Shown: one piece after another, positions 17,003-25,705 of the stretch | Layout: each line of letters begins with the position of its first letter | Numbering within the stretch: position 1 is the first letter of the stretch | Source: Mycolicibacterium goodii | GTDB taxonomy: Bacteria > Actinomycetota > Actinomycetes > Mycobacteriales > Mycobacteriaceae | DNA: 64,000 nt | Reading direction: 5' to 3' | Assembly (NCBI RefSeq): GCF_022370755.2 | Contig: NZ_CP092364.2 | Location: 1 to 64,000, forward strand | The notes under the pieces: generated by a model | Databases searched by the model: none | What the model was told of the DNA's origin: nothing | The model's input: the letters and a program-made list of their open reading frames with translations, nothing else | Made by a program: the position numbers and the translations under genes

Positions 17003-18703
17003 TCAGCCCTTTCGGGAGGCCGCCGCGGAGGCGGCGATGTCGAGTGCGGCCAGGTAGCCGAATGTCATGGCGGGACCGATGGTGCCGCCTGGTCCCGGAT
17101 AGGTGTGGCCCATCACCGGGGAGCTGACATTGCCGGCAGCATACAGGCCCTCGATCACCGAGTCGTCGTCGCGCAGAGCGCGTCCCCGCACATCGGTGCG
17201 GATGCCGCCCTTGGTGCCGAGGTCGCCGGGCACCATCTTGGCGGCGTAGAACGGTCCGTGCTTGATCTCGCCCAGGTTCGGATTGGGTTTGTTGGTGGGA
17301 TCGCCGTAGTAGCGGTCGTAGGCGCTCTGGCCGCGCTTGAAGTCCTCGTCCACACCGGTGCGGGCGAACCCGTTGAAGCGCTCGACGGTCGCGGCGAGCG
17401 CATCGGCGGGCAGGCCGGTCTTCTGCGCGAGTTCGGCCAGCGTGTCGGCCTTGACGATCACGCCGGACTCCAGCCATTTGGACGGGATGCGTTGTCCGGG
17501 CTGCAATCCGGCGAAGATGTAGCGGTCACGGTACTGCTGATCGAAGATCAGCCACGCCGGGATGTTCTCGCCGGGACCCGGGCCCTGGCCGTACCGGCCG
17601 CCGTACATGTGGTGGCACGCCTCGACGTACGGCATCGACTCGTTCATGAAACGCTTGCCGGACATGTTGACGATGATCGAGCCGGGGGAGTTACGCTCGG
17701 ACAACGCGAACCATGGCGCGCCGACCAGCGGAACCGTCGGACCCCACCACGCGTCTTCCATGAGTTCGAGTGCCGCGCCGAGCTTTTCGGCGGCGACGAT
17801 GCCGTCGCCGGTGTTGGCGATCGCCCCGACGGTCCACTCCGTGGTGATCGGCGCACGCTGGTACTTCACTCGCATCTGTTCGTTGTGCTCGAATCCGCCG
17901 GAGCCGAGGATCACGCCGTGGCGCGCCCGGATCAGCCGGGGCTCGGCGTCGTCACCCACTGTCGTGTCGCGGACATAGATGCCCTGCACCTTGCCGTCCT
18001 CGACGTACAGATCGGTCAGCGCGGTGTTCAGCAGCACCGGAACGCCGGCGTCGCGCAGCCCGATGCGCAGCGGCGCGATCAGCGCGCGGCCCATGCCGAC
18101 CAGGTTCTTGCCGGTGGCCTTGGCCCACGTCGCGCGGATACCGACCTTGAGGCTGCGCAGGACACCGCGCGGATGACGCTTGAGCTGGTTGAGCCGCACA
18201 TAGTCCTGCTGCATCACGACCATGTTCATCGGGACCTTGCCGTACGGCGGCTCAAGGCCTTTGAGGTCGGGCCCGAGCTTCTTGGCGTCGAACGGTCTTG
18301 GCTCGACGGACCGGCCGGTCGGCTTCCCGCCCGGGGTCTCCGGGTAGTAGTCGGAGTAGCCCGGCACCCAGCACAGTTTCAGCGGCGAGTGCTTGAGCAC
18401 GAACGACAGCATTTCCGGCCCGCGATCCAGGTATGTGTCGATCTTCTCGGCAGGGACGACGTCTCCGACGATGGTGTGCAGGTATTTCCGCGCGGCATCG
18501 GGAGTGTCCTTGACCCCGTCGCGCTTGAGGACCTCGTTGTTCGGAATCCACACGCCGCCACCTGACCGCGCAGTGGAACCGCCATAGTGTGGAGCCTTTT
18601 CTACGACTACTGTCGAGAGGCCCTGGTGGGCAGCGGTGAGGGCGGCGACCATGCCGGCAGCGCCGCTCCCGACCACGACGACGTCGTACTCCTGTCCAGT
18701 CAT
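17003..18703 (-). CDS. kstD: 3-ketosteroid delta1-dehydrogenase
   Basis: 566-aa FAD enzyme that introduces the C1-C2 double bond into ring A of 3-ketosteroids. VVVGSGAAGMVAAL (from residue 8) binds FAD; GGSTARSGGGVWIPNN is the family's second flavin segment; GHTYPGPGGTIGPAMTFGYLAA holds the conserved Tyr and Gly used in keto-enol catalysis. Length agrees with Rv3537. The ATG at 18703 is required for the Rossmann strand. A KstR operator ends one base upstream, and on the minus strand TATAAC lies 9 nt before the ATG, pointing to a leaderless mRNA repressed by KstR. Confidence 0.95.
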   Translation of the reverse strand: MTGQEYDVVVVGSGAAGMVAALTAAHQGLSTVVVEKAPHYGGSTARSGGGVWIPNNEVLKRDGVKDTPDAARKYLHTIVGDVVPAEKIDTYLDRGPEMLSFVLKHSPLKLCWVPGYSDYYPETPGGKPTGRSVEPRPFDAKKLGPDLKGLEPPYGKVPMNMVVMQQDYVRLNQLKRHPRGVLRSLKVGIRATWAKATGKNLVGMGRALIAPLRIGLRDAGVPVLLNTALTDLYVEDGKVQGIYVRDTTVGDDAEPRLIRARHGVILGSGGFEHNEQMRVKYQRAPITTEWTVGAIANTGDGIVAAEKLGAALELMEDAWWGPTVPLVGAPWFALSERNSPGSIIVNMSGKRFMNESMPYVEACHHMYGGRYGQGPGPGENIPAWLIFDQQYRDRYIFAGLQPGQRIPSKWLESGVIVKADTLAELAQKTGLPADALAATVERFNGFARTGVDEDFKRGQSAYDRYYGDPTNKPNPNLGEIKHGPFYAAKMVPGDLGTKGGIRTDVRGRALRDDDSVIEGLYAAGNVSSPVMGHTYPGPGGTIGPAMTFGYLAALDIAASAAASRKG

Positions 18704-18704
18704 G

Positions 18705-18718
18705 TAGAACACGTTATA
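18705..18718. promoter_or_regulatory. KstR operator between kstD and hsaE
   Basis: TAGAACACGTTATA matches TnnAACnnGTTnnA fully. It directly abuts the kstD start and lies 59 bp upstream of hsaE, so it can control both directions. On the kstD strand it contains the probable -10 element TATAAC. Confidence 0.85.
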
Positions 18719-18776
18719 GAATTGGCCGGTGATCGAACAACCGCCCCGGTCAAAGAAGTGAGGGGACTTCACCACG

Positions 18777-19562
18777 ATGCTTAGTGACGAGGTGCGCGCT
18801 CGACTGGCCGCCGACCTGGCGCAAGCCGAGCGGAGCCGGCAGCCGATCACTCCGTTGACCGACGCCAATCCCGACATCGACGTCGTCGACGCCTACGAGA
18901 TCCAGCTGATCAACATCCGGCAGCGCGTCGCCGAGGGCGCCAGGGTGGTGGGCCACAAGGTGGGTCTGTCCAGCAAGGCGATGCAGGACATGATGGGCGT
19001 CGACGAGCCCGACTACGGGCATCTCCTCGATGAGATGCAGGTGTACGAAGACCAGCCGGTCAAGAGCGACAACTATCTGTATCCACGGGTCGAGGTGGAG
19101 GTCGGGTTCATCCTCGCCGACGACCTGCCCGGTGCGGGCTGCACCGAGGAAGACGTGCTGGCCGCGACCGCCGCGTTCGCACCGGCCATCGAGCTCATCG
19201 ACACCCGGATCACCAACTGGCAGATCAAGCTGTGCGACACGATCGCCGACAACGCCTCGTCGGCGGGCTGGGTGTTGGGCGAGGCGCGGGTCTCGCCCAA
19301 GGACGTGGACATCAGGGCCATCGATGCCGTCCTCAAGAACAACGGCGAGGTGGTCGCCGAGGGCCGCAGCGATGCGGTGCTGGGCAATCCGGTGACCGCG
19401 GTCGCGTGGCTGGCCCGGAAAGTGGAGAGCTTCGGCGTGCGGTTGAAGGCCGGTGACATCGTGCTTCCCGGTTCGTGCACGCGTGCGATAGATGCACCGC
19501 CCGGGAGTGATTTCCATGCGGAGTTCGCCGGGTTAGGTTCAGTACACCTGCGTTTCGAGTGA
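18777..19562 (+). CDS. hsaE: 2-hydroxyhexa-2,4-dienoate hydratase
   Basis: 261-aa member of the 2-oxopent-4-enoate/2-hydroxypentadienoate hydratase family. In sterol catabolism it adds water to 2-hydroxyhexa-2,4-dienoate, giving 4-hydroxy-2-oxohexanoate. GHKVGLSSKAMQ at about residue 60 and the metal-ligand acidic region VEVEVGFILADD near 105 are family hallmarks, as is the GDIVLPGSCTRA C-terminal strand. ATG at 18777 follows GGGGACTT. It begins the hsaE-hsaG-hsaF operon; equivalent genes are Rv3536c-Rv3534c. Confidence 0.93.
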   Translation: MLSDEVRARLAADLAQAERSRQPITPLTDANPDIDVVDAYEIQLINIRQRVAEGARVVGHKVGLSSKAMQDMMGVDEPDYGHLLDEMQVYEDQPVKSDNYLYPRVEVEVGFILADDLPGAGCTEEDVLAATAAFAPAIELIDTRITNWQIKLCDTIADNASSAGWVLGEARVSPKDVDIRAIDAVLKNNGEVVAEGRSDAVLGNPVTAVAWLARKVESFGVRLKAGDIVLPGSCTRAIDAPPGSDFHAEFAGLGSVHLRFE

Positions 19563-19601
19563 TGTCCCCGAGAAAGACTTTCGAACAGGCTGGGAGAAGC
19601 A

Positions 19602-20525
19602 ATGCCGAACAAGTCCTCCGTCGCGATCGTCGGATCCGGCAACATCAGCACCGACCTGCTTTACAAGCTGCTCCGCTCGGAATGGCTTGAGCCACGCTGG
19701 ATGATCGGCATCGATCCGGAATCCGAAGGTCTGGCGCGAGCACGCAAACTCGGCCTTGAGACATCCGCCGAGGGTGTGGACTGGCTTCTGGCGCAGAGCG
19801 AGAAGCCCGATCTGATCTTCGAGGCGACCAGTGCCTACGTGCACCGCGACGCCGCGCCGCGCTACCAGGAGGCGGGCATCCGCGCCATCGACCTCACCCC
19901 GGCCGCGGTGGGCCCCGGCGTCATCCCGCCGGCGAACCTGCGTGAGCATCTCGACGCGCCGAACGTCAACATGGTCACGTGCGGCGGCCAGGCCACGATT
20001 CCGATCGTGCACGCCGTCAGTCGCGTCGTGAACGTGCCATACGCCGAGATCGTCGCGTCGGTGTCGTCGGCGTCGGCGGGCCCGGGCACGCGTGCCAACA
20101 TCGACGAGTTCACCAAGACCACAAGCGCCGGTGTGCAGAACATCGGCGGCGCCCAGCGAGGCAAGGCGATCATCATCCTCAACCCGGCCGAGCCGCCGAT
20201 GATCATGCGCGACACCATTTTCTGCGCCATCCCCGAAGACGCCGACCACGCCGCGATCACGCAGTCCATCAAGGACGTGGTGGCCGAGGTGCAGACGTAC
20301 GTGCCGGGCTACCGCCTGCTCAACGAACCGCAGTTCGACGAGCCGTCGGTGGTCAACGGCGGCCACCACCTGGTCACCACCTTCATCGAAGTGGAGGGCG
20401 CGGGCGACTACCTGCCGCCCTACGCCGGGAACCTGGACATCATGACCGCCGCGGCCACAAAAGTCGGCGAAGAAATCGCCAGGGATCGCGTCCTCATGGC
20501 GTCCTCGGAAGGAGCGCAATCGTGA
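19602..20525 (+). CDS. hsaG: Acylating acetaldehyde/propanal dehydrogenase
   Basis: 307-aa CoA-acylating aldehyde dehydrogenase that converts the propanal made by HsaF to propionyl-CoA with NAD+ and Co[16 protein letters not shown] is the N-terminal Rossmann motif; [20 protein letters not shown] carries the catalytic Cys near residue 127. It forms a channelling complex with the aldolase HsaF. GGGAG precedes the ATG by about 8 nt. The stop overlaps the hsaF GTG start. Confidence 0.94.
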   Translation: MPNKSSVAIVGSGNISTDLLYKLLRSEWLEPRWMIGIDPESEGLARARKLGLETSAEGVDWLLAQSEKPDLIFEATSAYVHRDAAPRYQEAGIRAIDLTPAAVGPGVIPPANLREHLDAPNVNMVTCGGQATIPIVHAVSRVVNVPYAEIVASVSSASAGPGTRANIDEFTKTTSAGVQNIGGAQRGKAIIILNPAEPPMIMRDTIFCAIPEDADHAAITQSIKDVVAEVQTYVPGYRLLNEPQFDEPSVVNGGHHLVTTFIEVEGAGDYLPPYAGNLDIMTAAATKVGEEIARDRVLMASSEGAQS

Positions 20526-21583
20526 CCACCGACATCTTCTTCAACCCCATCTGGGACGTCCGCATGACCGACACGTCGCTGCGCGACGGGTCGCACCACA
20601 AGCGGCATCAGTTCACCGGCGACGAGGTCCGGTCGATCGTGGCGGCGCTCGACACCGCGGGTGTTCCGGTCATCGAGGTGACCCACGGCGACGGTCTGGG
20701 CGGATCGAGCTTCAACTACGGCTTTTCCAAGACGCCCGAGCAGGAGCTCATCAAGATCGCGGCGGACACGGCCAAGGAATCCAAGATCGCCTTCCTCATG
20801 CTGCCCGGCGTCGGCACCAAGGAGGACATCAAGGAGGCCCAGAACAACGGCGGATCCATCTGCCGGATCGCCACCCACTGCACCGAGGCCGACGTGTCGA
20901 TCCAGCACTTCGGGCTCGCGCGCGAACTGGGTCTGGAGACCGTGGGCTTTTTGATGATGGCCCACACCATCTCGCCGGAGAAGCTCGCCCAGCAGGCGCG
21001 CATCATGGCCGACGCGGGCTGCCAGTGCGTCTACGTCGTCGACTCGGCAGGCGCGTTGGTGCTCGAAGGCGTCCGTGACCGGGTACAGGCGCTCGTCGCC
21101 GAATTGGGATCGGATGCCCAGGTCGGATTTCACGGCCACGAGAACCTCGGTCTGGGCGTCGCCAACTCGGTCGAGGCGGTTCGTGCCGGTGCCAAGCAGA
21201 TCGACGGTTCGTGCCGCCGATTCGGTGCGGGAGCCGGCAACGCGCCCGTCGAGGCGCTCATCGGCGTATTCGACAAGATCGGCGTCAAGACCGGCATCGA
21301 CTTCTTCGACATCGCCGACGCGGCAGAGGAAGTGGTCGCCCCCGCGATGCCCGCCGAGTGCCTGCTCGACCGCAATGCGCTGATCATGGGCTACTCGGGG
21401 GTGTACTCGAGCTTCCTCAAGCACGCCATCCGCCAGTCCGAGCGGTACGGCGTACCCGCACATCAGCTGCTGCACCGCGCCGGCCAGCGCAAGCTCATCG
21501 GCGGTCAGGAGGATCAGCTGATCGACATCGCGTTGGAGATCAAGCGCGAGCAGGAGGCAGAGGCGGCCAAAGCGGGCAAGTAG
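20522..21583 (+). CDS. hsaF: 4-hydroxy-2-oxohexanoate aldolase
   Basis: 353-aa DRE-TIM class II aldolase that splits 4-hydroxy-2-oxohexanoate to pyruvate and propanal. [16 protein letters not shown] near the N-terminus holds the RD pair and catalytic His; [16 protein letters not shown] holds the metal-binding Hx[17 protein letters not shown] is conserved. GTG at 20522 overlaps the hsaG TGA (GTGA), and the frame upstream of it lies inside hsaG. It acts as a complex with HsaG at the end of the ring-degradation branch. Confidence 0.94.
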   Translation: MTTDIFFNPIWDVRMTDTSLRDGSHHKRHQFTGDEVRSIVAALDTAGVPVIEVTHGDGLGGSSFNYGFSKTPEQELIKIAADTAKESKIAFLMLPGVGTKEDIKEAQNNGGSICRIATHCTEADVSIQHFGLARELGLETVGFLMMAHTISPEKLAQQARIMADAGCQCVYVVDSAGALVLEGVRDRVQALVAELGSDAQVGFHGHENLGLGVANSVEAVRAGAKQIDGSCRRFGAGAGNAPVEALIGVFDKIGVKTGIDFFDIADAAEEVVAPAMPAECLLDRNALIMGYSGVYSSFLKHAIRQSERYGVPAHQLLHRAGQRKLIGGQEDQLIDIALEIKREQEAEAAKAGK

Positions 21584-21618
21584 GGGCGGGGTGTTTAGCT
21601 CCTGAGGCATCGGTGAAC

Positions 21619-21643
21619 CCTTCGGCTGCGAGACAACCGAAGG
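21619..21643 (+). promoter_or_regulatory. Hairpin overlapping the Shine-Dalgarno of the hemophore-like gene
   Basis: CCTTCGG (21619-21625) pairs with CCGAAGG (21637-21643) across an 11-nt loop. The right arm contains most of the AAGGAG ribosome site at 21640-21645, 6 nt before the ATG at 21652. It could mask the site or serve as a weak terminator after hsaF. Confidence 0.4.
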
Positions 21644-21651
21644 AGTGATCG

Positions 21652-22035
21652 ATGAAGAAGATGTCCGCACGTACTGTCCGTCGCTGCTTGTACGGAATGT
21701 GCGCGGGCGGCGTCCTCTCCGCCGGGTTCACCATCCCGTTGGCGAATGCCGAACCCGATCAGTGCAGCGAGAGTGGAGTCGCCGGCACGGTCAGTTCGGT
21801 GGCGGCGTCCACCAGCACGTACCTGTCCGCGCATCCCGAGGCCGACCGGGCGCTGTCGGACATCGCCAGGCAGCCCGATGACCGCGCGGGCGGCATGTAC
21901 CTGACGTTCTTCGCCGACAACCCGCAGGTCGCCGACGATCTCAGGAAGATCAACCAGCCGGTCCTCGACCTCACCGCGCAGTGCGGGATCGACGTGACCC
22001 CGACGCCGGTGTCCGACGCCCTCGAAGAGCTCTGA
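21652..22035 (+). CDS. Hemophore-related exported protein
   Basis: 127-aa small secreted protein. A positively charged N-terminus (MKKMSARTVRR) is followed by a hydrophobic core and the cleavage region PLANAEPDQ, giving a mature protein of about 95 residues. The mature part has two cysteines (in DQCSES and TAQCGI), a YLSAHPEADRAL helix and a FFADNPQVADDL helix, as in the mycobacterial haem-binding (Rv0203-like) family. Role in haem or lipid binding is by family only. Strong AAGGAG site upstream; a hairpin terminator follows at 22042. Confidence 0.7.
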   Translation: MKKMSARTVRRCLYGMCAGGVLSAGFTIPLANAEPDQCSESGVAGTVSSVAASTSTYLSAHPEADRALSDIARQPDDRAGGMYLTFFADNPQVADDLRKINQPVLDLTAQCGIDVTPTPVSDALEEL

Positions 22036-22041
22036 TTGAAC

Positions 22042-22083
22042 GTAACCAGGTGGCGGCTTTCCCCCGGGCCGTCACCTGGTTAC
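22042..22083 (+). terminator. Strong hairpin terminator after the hemophore-like gene
   Basis: GTAACCAGGTG (22042-22052) and CACCTGGTTAC (22073-22083) are perfect inverted 11-mers. An inner GCGGC/GCCGT extension with one G-U pair brings the stem to about 16 bp around a C-rich loop. There is no T tract, which is usual for mycobacteria. Confidence 0.8.
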
Positions 22084-22090
22084 ATGCGCA

Positions 22091-22129
22091 GGCCAGAATC
22101 CCAGGCGAGAATCCCAGGCCGGAATCCCG
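22091..22129 (+). repeat. Three 13-bp imperfect tandem repeats
   Basis: Three consecutive 13-mers, GGCCAGAATCCCA, GGCGAGAATCCCA and GGCCGGAATCCCG, lie between the terminator and the helicase gene. They may be a slippage product or a protein-binding array in the helicase promoter. Confidence 0.7.
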
Positions 22130-22168
22130 TTGTCATCCGCTGTCGGAGTGACCCGGCAGGATTGAGCC

Positions 22169-24244
22169 ATGGTCACCCGCGAACAAGCGCAGTCGATACT
22201 CGAACAGCTCGCCGGACCCACGGCGACGCTGCGCGACGATCAGTGGACCGCGATCGAGGCGCTGGTGGTCCAGCGCCGCCAGGCACTCGTGGTGCAGCGC
22301 ACCGGATGGGGCAAGTCCGCGGTGTACTTCATCGCCGCGAAACTGCTGCGCAACGCGGGCCTGGGCCCGACGGTGATCGTGTCACCGCTGCTCGCGCTCA
22401 TGCGCAACCAGGTCGAGGCCGCCGAGCGCGCCGGGGTGCGGGCCGCAACGATCAATTCCGGCAACGTCACCGAATGGGACGCGATCCACCAGCAGGTGGC
22501 CGCGGGTGACCTCGACGTCCTGCTCGTCAGCCCCGAGCGGCTCAACAATCCCGATTTCCGCGACAACGTGCTGCCCGCGCTGGCGTCCGACGCGGGCCTT
22601 GTGGTGGTGGACGAGGCCCACTGCGTGTCGGACTGGGGCCACGACTTCCGGCCGGACTATCGGCGCATCCGCACGCTGATCGCCGAACTCGGTTCCGGCA
22701 TACCGGTTCTCGCGACGACCGCGACCGCCAACGATCGTGTGGTCAACGATGTGGCGGCCCAGCTCGGCGTCGGCGGACGCGACACGCTGGTGCTGCGCGG
22801 CGGTCTCGACCGCCAGTCGCTCCGGCTGTCGGTCGTGCAGGCCGGAACTCCCGCGCAGCGTGCGGCATGGATTGCCGCGCAACTGGATTCGCTTCCCGGC
22901 TCGGGCATCATCTACACGCTCACGGTGTCGCAGGCCCACGACGTTGCGGCATTGCTGTCGGAACAGGGGCACAAGGTTGCGGCCTACACCGGGTCCACCG
23001 ACACCGCAGAACGCGAACAACTCGAGGCGGACCTGCTCGAGAACCGCGTCAAGGCGCTGGTCGCGACATCTGCGCTGGGGATGGGCTTCGACAAACCGGA
23101 TCTGGGTTTCGTCGTCCACCTCGGCGCGCCGTCGTCGCCGATCGCGTACTACCAGCAGGTCGGCCGCGCGGGCCGTGCCACGGCGAGCGCCGAGGTGATC
23201 CTGTTACCGGGCATCGAGGATCAGGAGGTGTGGCGGTATTTCGCCTCGGTCGCCTTTCCGTCGGAGCCGTTGGTGCGCAACGTGCTTGCCGCACTCGACA
23301 CCGAGCGTCCACAGTCCACACCGGCCCTGGAGACCCAGGTGGACCTGAACCGGTCGCGGTTGGAGATGGTGCTCAAGGTGCTCGACGTCGACGGGGCGGT
23401 GCGCCGCGTCAAGGGGGGCTGGGTCGCGACGGGCGAATCGTGGAGCTATGACGAGGAGCGCTACCGCGCGCTCGACGAGGCCCGCCGCCGCGAGCAGCAG
23501 GCGATGCTCGACTACCAGGCGACCGACGGGTGCCGCATGGCGTTCCTGCGCGCGCAGCTCGACGATCCAGAACTGCAGCCCGGACAGCGGTGCGGCCGCT
23601 GCGACAACTGCGCGGGGTCGCGCTATCCGGCAGCGGTCGACGATGCGACGCTGGCCGCGACCGCCGAGCGGCTACGCCGCCCCGGGGTGGCGGTCGCGCC
23701 ACGCAAACAGTGGCCATCGGGTCTGGCGTCACTCGGCCTTGAGTTGTCCGGCCGCATCACCGATGGCGCGGCGCCCGGTCGGGCCATCGGCAGGCTCACC
23801 GACCTGGGCTGGGGCGCGCGGTTGCGCCGGCTGCTGTCAGAACCCGACCAGGACGTACCCGACGAGGTGATCCAGGCGGCGATCGCGGTGCTCAAGGCGT
23901 GGGACTGGGAGCGCCGGCCCGTCGCGGTCATGGGCCTCGACTCGGACACCCATCCGCGGCTCATCACCTCCACGGTGCAACGCCTGGCGCAGATCGGACG
24001 CCTGACCGACCTGGGGATTCTGCGCTACACGCCGGGCCGGCGACCCGTCACGGCCGCGAACTCGGCGTATCGCGTCGCGGCGCTCGACGGATCATGGGAG
24101 CCCCCGCAGATCGATTGCGACGGTCCGGTGCTGCTGGTCGACGACATGACCGACACCGGTTGGACGCTGACGATGGCCGCACGGATGCTGCGTGCCGGTG
24201 GGGCGGCACAGGTCCTGCCGTTCGTGCTGGCGAGCACCGCCTGA
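22169..24244 (+). CDS. RecQ-type DNA helicase with C-terminal phosphoribosyltransferase-like domain
   Basis: 691-aa superfamily 2 helicase. Walker A is TGWGKS at residues 45-50; DEAH follows near 148 in VVVDEAHCVSDWGHDFRP, the RecQ signature; the second RecA lobe has TSALGMGFDKPDLGFVVHLG and YYQQVGRAGR. A RecQ zinc site is formed by CRMAFLRAQ then CGRCDNC at about 450-480. The last 100 residues contain VLLVDDMTDTGWTLT, a PRPP-loop motif of type I phosphoribosyltransferases; no HRDC domain is present. It likely unwinds DNA in repair. The gene interrupts the sterol cluster and has no counterpart at this position in M. tuberculosis as I know it. Confidence 0.85.
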   Translation: MVTREQAQSILEQLAGPTATLRDDQWTAIEALVVQRRQALVVQRTGWGKSAVYFIAAKLLRNAGLGPTVIVSPLLALMRNQVEAAERAGVRAATINSGNVTEWDAIHQQVAAGDLDVLLVSPERLNNPDFRDNVLPALASDAGLVVVDEAHCVSDWGHDFRPDYRRIRTLIAELGSGIPVLATTATANDRVVNDVAAQLGVGGRDTLVLRGGLDRQSLRLSVVQAGTPAQRAAWIAAQLDSLPGSGIIYTLTVSQAHDVAALLSEQGHKVAAYTGSTDTAEREQLEADLLENRVKALVATSALGMGFDKPDLGFVVHLGAPSSPIAYYQQVGRAGRATASAEVILLPGIEDQEVWRYFASVAFPSEPLVRNVLAALDTERPQSTPALETQVDLNRSRLEMVLKVLDVDGAVRRVKGGWVATGESWSYDEERYRALDEARRREQQAMLDYQATDGCRMAFLRAQLDDPELQPGQRCGRCDNCAGSRYPAAVDDATLAATAERLRRPGVAVAPRKQWPSGLASLGLELSGRITDGAAPGRAIGRLTDLGWGARLRRLLSEPDQDVPDEVIQAAIAVLKAWDWERRPVAVMGLDSDTHPRLITSTVQRLAQIGRLTDLGILRYTPGRRPVTAANSAYRVAALDGSWEPPQIDCDGPVLLVDDMTDTGWTLTMAARMLRAGGAAQVLPFVLASTA

Positions 24245-24348
24245 TCTCCGGGTGATTTCGTTCGCAACCACGTGCCCGTCGAGCGTTTCCGAACCGCCGG
24301 GACGGCTCGGCCCGGACGAGTAGAGTCCGGACCACCGGAGGTGCACAC

Positions 24349-24684
24349 ATGGAACTATCACCGATCAGGATGGCGATCGCTGTCGGTGGACTGGTGGTCA
24401 CCATGGCCGCCGGCACCGGTATCGCATCCGCCGAGCCCAATCTCGACGCGGCGGTCAACACCACCTGTACCTACCCGCAGTTCGTCTCGGCGTTGGACGC
24501 TCAGAACCCCGCGGCGGGCGCGGTTTTGAACGCGTCGCCCCAGATGCAGTCGACGTTGCGGCAATTCATCGACGCGCCACGCGATATGCGGCAGAAAATG
24601 GCCACCGCGATCGTGAACTACCCGCCCAACAAGCCCTACATCGGGCTCCTGCAATCGGTCTTCGACACCTGCAACAACTTCTGA
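24349..24684 (+). CDS. Hemophore-related exported protein
   Basis: 111-aa secreted protein with a hydrophobic signal segment (residues 7-26, ending GIASAEP) and a mature part of about 85 residues. Two cysteines (NTTCTYPQF and FDTCNNF) bracket helices containing QMQSTLRQFIDAPRDMRQKM and NYPPN, the typical mycobacterial haemophore-like layout. It resembles the gene at 21652 in architecture but is divergent in sequence. GGAGG lies 5-9 nt before the ATG. It converges with the IclR regulator gene, 9 bp apart. Confidence 0.7.
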   Translation: MELSPIRMAIAVGGLVVTMAAGTGIASAEPNLDAAVNTTCTYPQFVSALDAQNPAAGAVLNASPQMQSTLRQFIDAPRDMRQKMATAIVNYPPNKPYIGLLQSVFDTCNNF

Positions 24685-24693
24685 TCTCGGTCG

Positions 24694-25605
24694 TCAGCGC
24701 ACCGGTTTCACGCCGCCCAGCTGCGCGGTGACCGCGTCGGCGGCCGCGACGACTCGGCGGGCGCGCTTCGTGATCTCGGAATCGGCCAACGCGCGTCCGA
24801 CATGGAGTGACACGACCATGACCTGCCGCTGATGATGGTCATGGACCGGCGCGGAGATGACGCTGACGTCGTGGCGTTGGCGGCTCTGGGCCTCGCTGCG
24901 CAGATGGACGCGCTCGCCGATGTCGGACACCAGTTCCCTTAGCAGCGCCTGCAATTCGTCAGGTAACCGGCTCGACATGCCTGCCATCAGACCGTACAGC
25001 CGCTGCCCTGCCGGGGTGAGCCGCTCCACGAGATAACCCGATGCGCGGCATTCGCCGACCACCTTCTCGAGCCGCGCGGAATCGGTCCGCAGCGGCACCG
25101 TGGGGGATTTGGCGAGCCAGGCCCGCAGTGCGTCGTCGTCCCACAGCACGTACATGAGGCCCACCGGCGGCGCGAAGGGGTAGCTCTGCCCGACGAAGAC
25201 ACCGACGTCGGTGCCAGGGGGGCCCACGAGTTCGAGCACCGTGATGCGGTCGTCGATCACGGCCGAGACGGCGGCGGTGGTGTCGAAGGCCGCCGACAAC
25301 GTGCGCAGCTCGGCGCGCACGGCCGGGTTCACGCGCATCGACTCCTGCGCCATGTGTCCCAACGCGATCAGCGCCGGTCCCAGGCGATAGCACTTGTCGC
25401 GCCCGTCGCCCTCGCGCACCAGATAACCCGATTCGGTCAACGTGGTGAGTATGCCAAGGCAGGTCGGCTTGCTCACCCCGACCCGGCGCGACAGTTCGGA
25501 CAGTCCGAACCGGTCATGGGGGTGGCGTGCCAGAAATTCCAGCATCGCCACGACGCGGGCCGTCGGTGGCGAGGCGCGGCCCGCCACCTCGGCTGGCTCG
25601 GTCAT
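24694..25605 (-). CDS. IclR-family transcriptional regulator
   Basis: 303-aa regulator. The winged helix-turn-helix spans about residues 14-75 (LEFLARHPHDRFGLSELSRRVGVSKPTCLGILTTL), followed by the IclR effector-binding domain with ALGHMAQESMRVNPAVRAEL and a GxSYPFAPPVG segment. I used the ATG at 25605, since 56 upstream in-frame codons lie across the KstR site and promoter. It is divergent from the DUF1214-SDR-sulfotransferase operon and probably regulates it and itself through the 16-bp palindrome at 25674. Effector unknown; a sterol-derived CoA or acid is plausible from context. Confidence 0.85.
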   Translation of the reverse strand: MTEPAEVAGRASPPTARVVAMLEFLARHPHDRFGLSELSRRVGVSKPTCLGILTTLTESGYLVREGDGRDKCYRLGPALIALGHMAQESMRVNPAVRAELRTLSAAFDTTAAVSAVIDDRITVLELVGPPGTDVGVFVGQSYPFAPPVGLMYVLWDDDALRAWLAKSPTVPLRTDSARLEKVVGECRASGYLVERLTPAGQRLYGLMAGMSSRLPDELQALLRELVSDIGERVHLRSEAQSRQRHDVSVISAPVHDHHQRQVMVVSLHVGRALADSEITKRARRVVAAADAVTAQLGGVKPVR

Positions 25606-25632
25606 ACGGACTCCCGGATTGTTGACGCGAAT

Positions 25633-25646
25633 TGGAACGCGTTCTA
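25633..25646. promoter_or_regulatory. KstR operator (iclR / DUF1214 operon)
   Basis: TGGAACGCGTTCTA matches TnnAACnnGTTnnA. It lies 27 bp upstream of the iclR-type gene and 59 bp upstream of the DUF1214 gene. Confidence 0.82.
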
Positions 25647-25673
25647 GTGTCAGGTAGGAAACTCTACCATGCT

Positions 25674-25689
25674 GGTCCAATATTGGACC
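25674..25689. promoter_or_regulatory. Perfect 16-bp palindrome, candidate IclR-regulator operator
   Basis: GGTCCAATATTGGACC is a perfect 8+8 palindrome in the intergenic region, 16 bp before the DUF1214 start. Length and position suit a dimeric regulator such as the adjacent IclR protein. Confidence 0.5.
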
Positions 25690-25705
25690 GAAGGGATGGA
25701 CGCCG

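Noticed and set aside
16358..18565. 735-aa plus-strand open frame opposite hsd4B and kstD
   Set aside because: Shadow frame of high-GC coding DNA; kstD and hsd4B have full motif support on the other strand.
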